From NCBI GenBank assembly GCA_945949375.1, contig CAMFEN010000083.1, positions 1 to 5,555 of the forward strand: a stretch of DNA of 5,555 nt, given 5' to 3'. Shown piece by piece: positions 1 through 5,555 of the stretch. The notes under the pieces were generated by a model that had not been told where the DNA came from, did not search any database, and saw only the letters and a list, made by a program, of their open reading frames with translations. The stretch comes from an uncultured Bacteroidales bacterium. GTDB lineage: Bacteria; Bacteroidota; Bacteroidia; Bacteroidales; Paludibacteraceae. The position numbers were made by a program, and so were the translations under genes. Each line of letters opens with the position of its first letter. The first letter of the stretch is position 1.

Positions 1-2
1 CA

Positions 3-359
3 ATCGGACAAGGCAGACGAAAGAGCAAAAACTCAAGTATCGTCCTCGTACAAGAGCATGCCATCGAGGGAGGAGCGCAAGCCGTAGCGAAAATGATGGA
101 GCAAGCACACCCCGAATACAGCACCCGAGTAACCATACTCGGACACCTCCAGAGAGGAGGCTCACCCACTGCCAACGACCGTATCCTCGCCTCACGTATG
201 GGTATCGCGGCCATACAAGCACTACTCGAAGAGCAGCGCAACGTGATGATTGGAATACAAAATGATGAGATTGTTTATGTACCTCTCACTAAAGCCATAC
301 ACGAGAAAAAAGACATCAAGGCAGACAAGTGGGCAGCTATGCAGATCTTGAGCATCTAA
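3..359 (+). CDS. pfkA: ATP-dependent 6-phosphofructokinase, C-terminal part (5' truncated by window edge)
   Basis: The frame is open from base 3 and ends at a TAA at 357-359, giving the last 118 residues of a protein whose family is usually about 320-340 residues. The enzyme phosphorylates fructose 6-phosphate with ATP in the cytoplasm, the committed step of glycolysis. The fragment carries the strongly conserved block RVTILGHLQRGGSP (codons 126-167); by family knowledge its first Arg, the His at 144-146 and the Arg at 153-155 match E. coli PfkA R243, H249 and R252, which contact fructose 6-phosphate. It is followed by DRILASRMG, nearly identical to E. coli, and by IGIQND. The N-terminal ATP site lies outside the window. 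The last 23 bases overlap the 3' end of the minus-strand membrane-protein gene. The fragment looks intact and functional. Confidence 0.95.
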   Translation: MGQGRRKSKNSSIVLVQEHAIEGGAQAVAKMMEQAHPEYSTRVTILGHLQRGGSPTANDRILASRMGIAAIQALLEEQRNVMIGIQNDEIVYVPLTKAIHEKKDIKADKWAAMQILSI

Positions 360-1251
360 CACCTACCGCGCCGAACAATACCGGCAACAATGTGTTGATA
401 ACCCAAAGACAAATGGTCGCTAAGATAATTGAGGCTTGCACATCGTGCATATACTGACCAAACACAAAAACCGCCCACGCACCGCGGATACCCACATCCG
501 CAATAGGCATATTCGGAGTTACCGTAACAAATAGGTAATACAGCGGAATGCTCACTATTGACACCATCGGCGAAAGCGCAACACCGCAAGCGTACAGTAT
601 CAACCATAGTTGAAGGCTGAAACACAAATAACGTAATAGCGATTGTAGCAGTATAATGCCACAATCGCTATACTTTATGCCGTATCGCTTTCCCATAAAA
701 GGAACAAGCGCCAAAACAAGAAGCACAACACCCAATAACAAAGAGACCAACCAAACATAGGTCTGACCATTCCCCGTAAAGTAACCTTGAAAATCCGTAA
801 AAGACAACGCAAAGGCAGGAATGCCGAGCATAAGAATAACGGCTGTCAGCGCCACACTGCCCACCACCGCAAGCGTCATCGCTGGCACATAGTGCGACTT
901 ATCCCTCAGCAATAGCACACGAGCAGGGTAATCGCCTATACGATAAGGAGTTACAAACGCCCCTGCCATACCGTAACATACTTGCCGCATTGCCTCACCA
1001 ATGCCAATCACCTCTATCGGCTTGAGCAGTGTCTGCCATTTCCATGCTTCCAACAGCAAATTCAATGGCATCAACACCAAGCACACAACCAGAGCAACAT
1101 AATGCCTACCGGATGCCCCACGAAAGAACAATGCAAAATCCGAATAATGCTCAAAAGTACATAGAGTATATCCCAAAAAACAATATGCAGCGAGGGCTAT
1201 CCCCCACTGCAATGCTTTCTTCAATCGGCTATTTACTTCACCCGAAGCCAT
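337..1251 (-). CDS. YbhN/AglD-family polytopic membrane protein (lysylphosphatidylglycerol synthase transmembrane-region family)
   Basis: This 304-residue protein is dominated by hydrophobic segments at about residues 14-32, 50-67, 123-152, 165-185, 196-222, 228-244 and 272-297, so it is an integral inner-membrane protein with roughly seven or eight helices. The motif TPYRIGDYPAR (101-111) and the later PNMPIADVGIRGAWA (246-260) match the two conserved signatures of the YbhN/AglD family, whose first signature resembles TPxRxGExxR. This family is the membrane part of MprF without its aminoacyl-transferase domain; members are proposed to be lipid or glycolipid flippases, but the substrate here is unknown. 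The ATG overlaps the end of the DUF2147 gene by 19 bases, suggesting co-transcription and perhaps translational coupling. The TAG stop at 339-337 lies inside pfkA, so the last seven or so residues are antisense to the pfkA tail. Confidence 0.8.
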   Translation of the reverse strand: MASGEVNSRLKKALQWGIALAAYCFLGYTLCTFEHYSDFALFFRGASGRHYVALVVCLVLMPLNLLLEAWKWQTLLKPIEVIGIGEAMRQVCYGMAGAFVTPYRIGDYPARVLLLRDKSHYVPAMTLAVVGSVALTAVILMLGIPAFALSFTDFQGYFTGNGQTYVWLVSLLLGVVLLVLALVPFMGKRYGIKYSDCGIILLQSLLRYLCFSLQLWLILYACGVALSPMVSIVSIPLYYLFVTVTPNMPIADVGIRGAWAVFVFGQYMHDVQASIILATICLWVINTLLPVLFGAVGVRCSRSA

Positions 1252-1670
1252 GTCTGATTTCTACCGATGAAACCGCGCTTATCTAAACTTCCGCGAAGCA
1301 CCAAATTATCCTTCTCAAGGTATATCTTCCCATAATAGAACTTGCCATTGTCGGGGTCAAGCACCTTCCCGCCTGTCAGACAACCGTTTTCCTCGTGCAT
1401 ACCACGAATAATCACCATGCCCACCACGGGCTTGTTGTGATCCTCACCCTCGCATGCCACACACAGCGCCTCATGACCCTGCGAATCTACCAAAAGCTCA
1501 ATAATCTTACCATAGTACAAACCATCTGAACCCTTGTAGATTTTGACTATCGATTGAGGCTCACCCGTCTTGTCATCTATGGTCTTCCAATTACCCAAAA
1601 TTTGCTGAACTTGTGCCGTCCCCGACAGACACGTTACAAAGAAAAGAAAAAGAATGAATAGTTTTCTCAT
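1233..1670 (-). CDS. Secreted DUF2147 family protein
   Basis: This 145-residue protein opens with a clear signal peptide (MRK, then a hydrophobic stretch 4-15 and a likely cleavage after GTA, residue 19), so it should be exported to the periplasm or outer surface. The mature part of about 125 residues shows the hallmarks of DUF2147: GNWKTIDDKTGEPQSIVKIY (26-45), a CVAC pair of cysteines (70-73), PVVGMVIIRGM (81-91), GGKVLDPDNGKFYYGKI (100-116) and a terminal GRNQTWLRV (136-144). The fold is probably a small beta barrel; no biochemical role is established for the family, although members are common in Bacteroidetes and Proteobacteria envelopes. The start is supported by the signal peptide and by a promoter about 25 bases upstream. 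It is the first gene of a two-gene unit with the membrane protein downstream. Confidence 0.88.
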   Translation of the reverse strand: MRKLFILFLFFVTCLSGTAQVQQILGNWKTIDDKTGEPQSIVKIYKGSDGLYYGKIIELLVDSQGHEALCVACEGEDHNKPVVGMVIIRGMHEENGCLTGGKVLDPDNGKFYYGKIYLEKDNLVLRGSLDKRGFIGRNQTWLRVK

Positions 1671-1695
1671 ACCAAAAATTAATTGTTTCAGGGCG

Positions 1696-1726
1696 CAAAG
1701 TTACACATTTTCTTGCACATATCAAA
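1696..1726 (-). promoter_or_regulatory. Bacteroidetes-type promoter for the DUF2147 / membrane-protein unit
   Basis: Read on the minus strand, TTTG (1726-1723), a 19-base spacer and TAACTTTG (1703-1696) match the Bacteroidetes primary sigma consensus TTTG-N19-21-TAnnTTTG exactly. The expected transcription start is near 1690, about 20 bases before the ATG at 1670. The site shares bases 1713-1726 with the opposing promoter. Confidence 0.75.
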
Positions 1727-1743
1727 ATTTTTGCGTAACTTTG
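1713..1743 (+). promoter_or_regulatory. Bacteroidetes-type promoter for rdgB and the PorZ-like gene
   Basis: TTG at 1713-1715, a 20-base spacer and a perfect TAnnTTTG box, TAACTTTG (1736-1743), fit the Bacteroidetes primary sigma consensus. The expected start near 1750 leaves a leader of about 50 bases before the rdgB ATG at 1803. The -33 element is one base short of the full TTTG. Confidence 0.72.
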
Positions 1744-1802
1744 CGCGCTAAATGGCACAGGAAAGTACATTATCACGAATTTTCAGTAAATATTGAACAA
1801 CC

Positions 1803-2432
1803 ATGCGATTAGTCTTTGCAAGCAATAATGCTCACAAGTTGGAAGAAGTGCGTGCTATCTTGGGAAAGCAAACGCAAATCTTCAGCCTTCGTGAGGTCGC
1901 CTTCGAAGAAGAGATCGATGAAACCGGCGAAACACTCGAGGAAAACTCACTTCTCAAGGCGCAAACGGTGTGGAAATACCTCTTTCAACAAACCAATATA
2001 GGCAATGCACAAGCAATTGACGGAGTCTTTGCAGATGATACCGGGTTAGAAATACAAGCCTTGGGCGGCAAGCCCGGAGTTCATACCGCCAGATGGGCAG
2101 CTGACGAGGGATTCTACCCTAATGGTGAAACGCAAACAAGCGGAAACAATAGAGCACTCGCTTTACATTCCTTGCAAGGACTAACCAACCGCAACGCACA
2201 ATTCCGTACCGTCGTTACATACATACAATCAAACGGACGAATGCAACAACTGGAAGGCATCGTCAAAGGATCTATCGCCAAGGAAGAAAAAGGCATCGGC
2301 GGATTCGGATACGACCCCATATTCATACCCGAGGGATACGATAAAACCTTTGCTGAATTGCCCGCAGAACTGAAAAACAGCATCAGCCACCGAGCAAGAG
2401 CAATGAAAGCATTGTCCGAATGGTTAATATAA
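1803..2432 (+). CDS. rdgB: XTP/dITP pyrophosphatase (RdgB/HAM1 family)
   Basis: This cytoplasmic enzyme hydrolyses dITP, XTP and ITP to monophosphates and pyrophosphate, keeping deaminated purines out of DNA and RNA. The 209-residue protein covers the whole family: the start VFASNNAHKLEE (4-15) is the substrate-binding SxNxxKxxE block; ETGETLEENSLLKA (40-53) is the second; ADDTGLEIQALGGKPGVHTA (77-96) contains D78 and D79, the latter matching catalytic D69 of E. coli RdgB; GGFGYDPIFIP (166-176) and SISHRARA (193-200) complete the nucleotide pocket. All key residues seem present. It is slightly longer than E. coli RdgB (about 197), with the extra residues before the catalytic block (about 62-75) and after RWA (about 100-114). 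It follows its own promoter and lies 29 bases ahead of the PorZ-like gene on the same strand, so the two are probably one operon. Confidence 0.95.
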   Translation: MRLVFASNNAHKLEEVRAILGKQTQIFSLREVAFEEEIDETGETLEENSLLKAQTVWKYLFQQTNIGNAQAIDGVFADDTGLEIQALGGKPGVHTARWAADEGFYPNGETQTSGNNRALALHSLQGLTNRNAQFRTVVTYIQSNGRMQQLEGIVKGSIAKEEKGIGGFGYDPIFIPEGYDKTFAELPAELKNSISHRARAMKALSEWLI

Positions 2433-2461
2433 TATCATTTAGAGTTCTCATAAGTAAGCAT

Positions 2462-5400
2462 ATGAAACATCATTTTTTATTGGTTATAAGTCTATTAAGC
2501 TATATCGCAGGCGCAAATGCCGCCACATGGGAAACCATGTTTTCTTACAACAAAGTGAGCCAAATTGCCGTGGCTGACGATAAAGTCTATGCGGTATCTG
2601 ACGGGGCGCTGTTTTCCGTGGAGAAAAACTCCGAACGAATAGAGAAATACGATGCTGGAAGCGGACTCAACGGAACAACAATCGGTTGTATCAGTTATGC
2701 ACAAAAACTTAACATGCTCATTATCGGATATGAAGACGGAAAGATAGACTTGATGCAAGATAATGGTATCTATTACGTATCCGGCTTGTACACCAAAGAT
2801 ATGACGGCTACTAAGACTATCAATAATATCACTATCCACAACAATACTGCATACCTATCCACAGATTTCGGCATTGTTACATTTAATCTCAAAAAGTATG
2901 AATTGGTAGATACTTACTACATCGGCGATGAAGCAAGCGAGGTAAAGGTGAATGATGTTCTCATTCGCGGAGATAGTATTTACGCTTTTGGCGATAAATT
3001 GCTCTATACGGCTTGTTTGAAAGATAATATCGTGGATTTTCGGTATTGGTCAACAGAGCCCCTCGGACGTATCCTTCCTGATGCCAACAAAGGAAAAGTG
3101 ATTACTGATACAAATGGCGAACGTTGGGAAGCAGGAGGAGAAGAAGGTATCGTTCGAAGAACCATAACACAAGAAAAACTTACTTATAAGCCCGATGGCC
3201 CGTTGGTAAACACACCTTACAACATGAGTGTAGCGAACGGACGCTTGTATGTAGTCCCCGGCGGACGATGGGCTGTACAATCTCTAACTCCTGGATGCGT
3301 GATGATCTACGACGGTCAAAAGTGGCGGAATATACCACAATCCGCTATCAAAACTGCCATAGGTGGAAATCCTATAACCGATTTTATGGATGTTGCCGTC
3401 GACCCTAATGACCCGGAGCATTTCTTCGTTACAGCATACGGAGGGGGCGTATTTGAGTTCAAAAACGACCAAGCAGTGAAACAATATCTGCCTAACAATA
3501 GTACGTTAGTATCCGTCGTACCTAACCACGAAACAACCTACACACGCTGTACGGGAGGCATTTTTGATAAAAACGGACTATTTTGGTGCACAAATATGGG
3601 GGAAGACGTGCTCCATTGTATGGACAAAACAGGACTATGGCATAAAAGCACTATTTATATTGATAACAATCCGTTCACGGTACACACTGCCACTTGCCTG
3701 ATTTTAGGTAAAAATAATAACAATCTCAAATGGATTCCCTATGCGCGATACAAACCGGGGCTCATCTTAGTAGATGATAAGGGTACTTTTGATTCTTCTG
3801 ACGACCAAGTAATCTTTCGCAACGAATGGACTACTGCAGCAGGACAATCGCTTACTGCTACATCCATATATTGTGCGAAACAAGACGAAGAAGGAAAGAT
3901 TTGGATGGGAACCTCCGCCGGAGTGATTATTATTCCTGCCCACCAAATAGATTATTTTACGTCCAATCGTTGCGAGATACTCCCAATTAATGACAACAAT
4001 GGAGAAAACCTGTTTCAATCCATGGCTATCAATGCCATTGAGTTTGATGATGAAGGTCAAGCTTGGTTGGGTACTGCCACAGCGGGAATCTTCGTTGTAT
4101 CTAAAGATAGAACAAGGGTAGTCGCACAATACACTTCTGCCAATACCATTATGCCGAGTAGCAATGTGATGTCGTTGGCTTTCGATCAGCAAACCAAAAA
4201 TATGTATATCGGCACAAGCAATGGTATCGTGAAATATAATGCTACTGCATCTGGGGATGAAAGTGGCATGGAAGAATCCATCAAAGAGGAGTTGGATTAT
4301 GGGAGTATCAAACAATGGCGTCCGCATTTCTCTTATACAACCATAAAGAAAGTGATCCAAAGTGCAACTGATGTATATGCACTCACCGACGGAGTTGTCT
4401 TCTCTTTGAATAAAGAAGATGAAAGCCTTACTGAATGGAACAAAAGTACAGGACTGAGCAGTAGTACCGTAACACAACTGGGCTACGACAAAATGACCGA
4501 CAAAGTAGTTCTTTGCTATTCCGACGGGAAAATTGACCTCATAGATGGAGAGGGAAACATAACGCCTATGCTCGATTTGTACCAAAAAGCATCTTCTATA
4601 TCCGTCTCCGTAAACCACCTGTTTATCCACAACGGAAAAGCATATCTCAGTCTGGCGTTTGGTATTGTGGTTCTGGATCTCGATAAAGCAGAAGTGAAAG
4701 ATACATATTACATCGGCGAAAACGCATCGAACGTAGAAGTGAAAGCCGTTGCTATACTTAACGATAGCATTTTTGCCCTATCACCTACTAACTTGTTTGC
4801 CGCCTCACTTAAAACAAACTTAGTAGACTATAATTTTTGGCACAACTATGCCCTACCGGAAGGAGATAATATATCTGCCTTATTTGCAGAATATGACCAA
4901 CTGTATATTAAGCAAGGGAATAATCTTAAAATACGAAATAATAACGATTGGAAAGTAGTGGCAGACACATTGAGTTGGGTGAGTTGCAACAACGGACATA
5001 TCCTTGCATACCAATATGGCGTTGGACTTATCGAAATCAAGGCGGAAGATATTGTCCCGCTTATCGACTATTGGCCTAGCGACGCTATCTACGATGCACA
5101 GAGACAATGCTACTGGCTGGCTGTCAATTCTGCCGGTATATGCAAATTAACAAACCAAGGACGACAATTCTTTGTCCCCGCAGGACCTATTAGCAACTAT
5201 GGCTACCGACTAAAATATATCGGCAATGAACTTTTCATTGCCGGCGGTGAACGATGGGCAATACAAAAACAACGACCGGGAAACTTCAGTATCTATAACG
5301 GAAAAACATGGCGAAAAGTGTATGCTTCCACGGCTCAAAATGCTCTCGGAGTACTTCCACGAGATGTAGTATCTTTTGCTGGAAAAGCCAATGAACCCGG

Positions 5401-5555
5401 ACATTTCTTTGCTGCATGTTACGGACAAGGAGTATATGAGTATAAAGATTATAAACCGATAAACCGATACACCCCTGATAACAGCACACTACTATCCGCC
5501 GTTCCTACCAGCCCAAAAAACTCTACACGAACCGAAGGGGAAATGATTGATGACC
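2462..5555 (+). CDS. Exported protein with two tandem PorZ-like beta-propeller modules (type IX secretion-related), 3' end beyond window
   Basis: The frame runs from ATG 2462 through 1031 codons with no stop. Residues 1-20 form a signal peptide (hydrophobic 5-17, cleavage after ANA). Residues 23-592 resemble the propeller part of PorZ, the cell-surface type IX secretion protein of Porphyromonas gingivalis that handles A-LPS delivery: FSY after a Trp, VYAVSDGALFS, a GYEDGKIDLM strand, TDFGIV, DTYYIG, GGRWAVQ, then propeller repeats of Reg_prop type, WMGTSAGV (481-488), WLGTATAGI (535-543) and YIGTSNGIVKY (582-592). Known PorZ proteins (about 780 residues) then carry a C-terminal sorting domain; here an acidic linker (594-618) leads into a second module from W619 that repeats the order: FSY, VYALTDGVVFS, CYSDGKIDLI, LAFGIV, DTYYIG, GGERWAIQ, NSTLLSAVP. 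The start is supported by the signal peptide; the gap to rdgB is 29 bases. The role is inferred from similarity only; it may be a paralogue rather than PorZ itself. Confidence 0.75.
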   Translation, partial: MKHHFLLVISLLSYIAGANAATWETMFSYNKVSQIAVADDKVYAVSDGALFSVEKNSERIEKYDAGSGLNGTTIGCISYAQKLNMLIIGYEDGKIDLMQDNGIYYVSGLYTKDMTATKTINNITIHNNTAYLSTDFGIVTFNLKKYELVDTYYIGDEASEVKVNDVLIRGDSIYAFGDKLLYTACLKDNIVDFRYWSTEPLGRILPDANKGKVITDTNGERWEAGGEEGIVRRTITQEKLTYKPDGPLVNTPYNMSVANGRLYVVPGGRWAVQSLTPGCVMIYDGQKWRNIPQSAIKTAIGGNPITDFMDVAVDPNDPEHFFVTAYGGGVFEFKNDQAVKQYLPNNSTLVSVVPNHETTYTRCTGGIFDKNGLFWCTNMGEDVLHCMDKTGLWHKSTIYIDNNPFTVHTATCLILGKNNNNLKWIPYARYKPGLILVDDKGTFDSSDDQVIFRNEWTTAAGQSLTATSIYCAKQDEEGKIWMGTSAGVIIIPAHQIDYFTSNRCEILPINDNNGENLFQSMAINAIEFDDEGQAWLGTATAGIFVVSKDRTRVVAQYTSANTIMPSSNVMSLAFDQQTKNMYIGTSNGIVKYNATASGDESGMEESIKEELDYGSIKQWRPHFSYTTIKKVIQSATDVYALTDGVVFSLNKEDESLTEWNKSTGLSSSTVTQLGYDKMTDKVVLCYSDGKIDLIDGEGNITPMLDLYQKASSISVSVNHLFIHNGKAYLSLAFGIVVLDLDKAEVKDTYYIGENASNVEVKAVAILNDSIFALSPTNLFAASLKTNLVDYNFWHNYALPEGDNISALFAEYDQLYIKQGNNLKIRNNNDWKVVADTLSWVSCNNGHILAYQYGVGLIEIKAEDIVPLIDYWPSDAIYDAQRQCYWLAVNSAGICKLTNQGRQFFVPAGPISNYGYRLKYIGNELFIAGGERWAIQKQRPGNFSIYNGKTWRKVYASTAQNALGVLPRDVVSFAGKANEPGHFFAACYGQGVYEYKDYKPINRYTPDNSTLLSAVPTSPKNSTRTEGEMIDD
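2528..4315 (+). repeat. PorZ-like module, copy 1 (residues 23-618)
   Basis: This is the first of two homologous protein-level units inside the long gene. It runs from W23 through the last Reg_prop-like blade at 592 plus the acidic linker. Hand alignment of W23-W196 with W619-W793 gives 67 identities in about 174 positions (about 38%) with one gap, so the copies are old or came from two paralogues. Between W196 and W270 this copy has 74 residues where copy 2 has 139, so about 65 residues of propeller sequence are missing here. Confidence 0.75.
4316..5555 (+). repeat. PorZ-like module, copy 2 (residues 619 onward, cut by window edge)
   Basis: The second unit starts at W619 and is followed for 413 residues. 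Offsets to copy 1 are steady at 596-597 up to W793 and 661-662 from W932 (pairing with W270) to N1007 (pairing with N346), which fixes the register. The part matching copy 1 residues from about 370 to 592 lies beyond the window. Copy 2 holds the fuller first propeller, including the stretch ISALFAEYDQLYIKQGNNLK and the following Trp strands absent from copy 1. Confidence 0.75.

Larger units (their letters stand above)
1693..1746. repeat. Perfect 12-bp inverted repeat spanning the divergent promoters
   Basis: GCGCAAAGTTAC (1693-1704) is the exact reverse complement of GTAACTTTGCGC (1735-1746), with a 30-base AT-rich spacer. Part of the symmetry follows from both arms containing a TAACTTTG -7 box, but the match also covers the GCGC ends and the outer C/G of the TAAC. 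The arm centres are about 42 bases (four helical turns) apart. It could be a regulator site or only two similar promoter cores; the sequence does not decide. Confidence 0.6.

Noticed and set aside
385..397. Small hairpin CAACA-ATG-TGTTG just past the pfkA stop, as a possible terminator
   Set aside because: The stem is only five AT-containing pairs, there is no following T run, and it lies inside the coding part of the minus-strand gene.
2495..2839. A 114-codon minus-strand frame, and similar ones at 3050-3280, 3284-3484, 4846-5107 and 5210-5489
   Set aside because: All are antisense to the long gene and show no recognisable protein features or start signals.
4238..4320. Possibility that the two propeller modules are separate genes or a frameshifted pseudogene
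   Set aside because: The frame was followed codon by codon across the junction with no stop and no phase change, and there is no signal peptide at the start of module 2.
3767..4630. A 287-codon open frame on the minus strand
   Set aside because: It lies wholly antisense to the long PorZ-like frame; its translation is rich in Cys, His and Ile with no domain pattern, as expected for a shadow frame.
2528..5555. Recent DNA-level duplication or assembly duplication of the module
   Set aside because: The copies are only about 38% identical in protein over the best region and differ in length by about 65 residues, so this is not a recent copy or an assembly repeat.

Overview
The window reads as chromosomal DNA of a member of the Bacteroidetes, most likely the order Bacteroidales. 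Three things point there: promoters of the TTTG / TAnnTTTG type, a lack of Shine-Dalgarno sequences before the starts, and two protein types typical of the phylum (a secreted DUF2147 protein and a PorZ-like propeller protein of the type IX secretion world). Genus cannot be told from what is visible. Nothing suggests a mobile element, phage, CRISPR array or RNA gene.

Layout from left to right. Positions 3-359 (+) are the last third of ATP-dependent 6-phosphofructokinase (pfkA). Its 3' end overlaps, tail to tail, a minus-strand pair: a polytopic membrane protein of the YbhN/AglD (lysylphosphatidylglycerol synthase transmembrane region) family at 337-1251, preceded by a small exported DUF2147 protein at 1233-1670. 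These two overlap by 19 bases and are probably one transcript. A 132-base intergenic region (1671-1802) holds two divergent, partly overlapping Bacteroidetes-type promoters whose -7 boxes sit in the arms of a perfect 12-bp inverted repeat. The rightward promoter serves rdgB (XTP/dITP pyrophosphatase, 1803-2432). After a 29-base gap comes a very long reading frame (2462 to the window end, 1031 codons and still open).

The long gene is the most interesting item. It encodes a signal peptide followed by a PorZ-like beta-propeller module that, instead of ending in the usual C-terminal sorting domain, runs through a short acidic linker into a second, diverged copy of the same module (starting near residue 619). 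Copy 1 also lacks about 65 residues that copy 2 has. By analogy with copy 1, the gene should continue roughly 0.8-1.1 kb past the window, where a type IX sorting domain may or may not be found. The other genes are ordinary core-metabolism or envelope functions; no functional link among them beyond shared transcription is evident.
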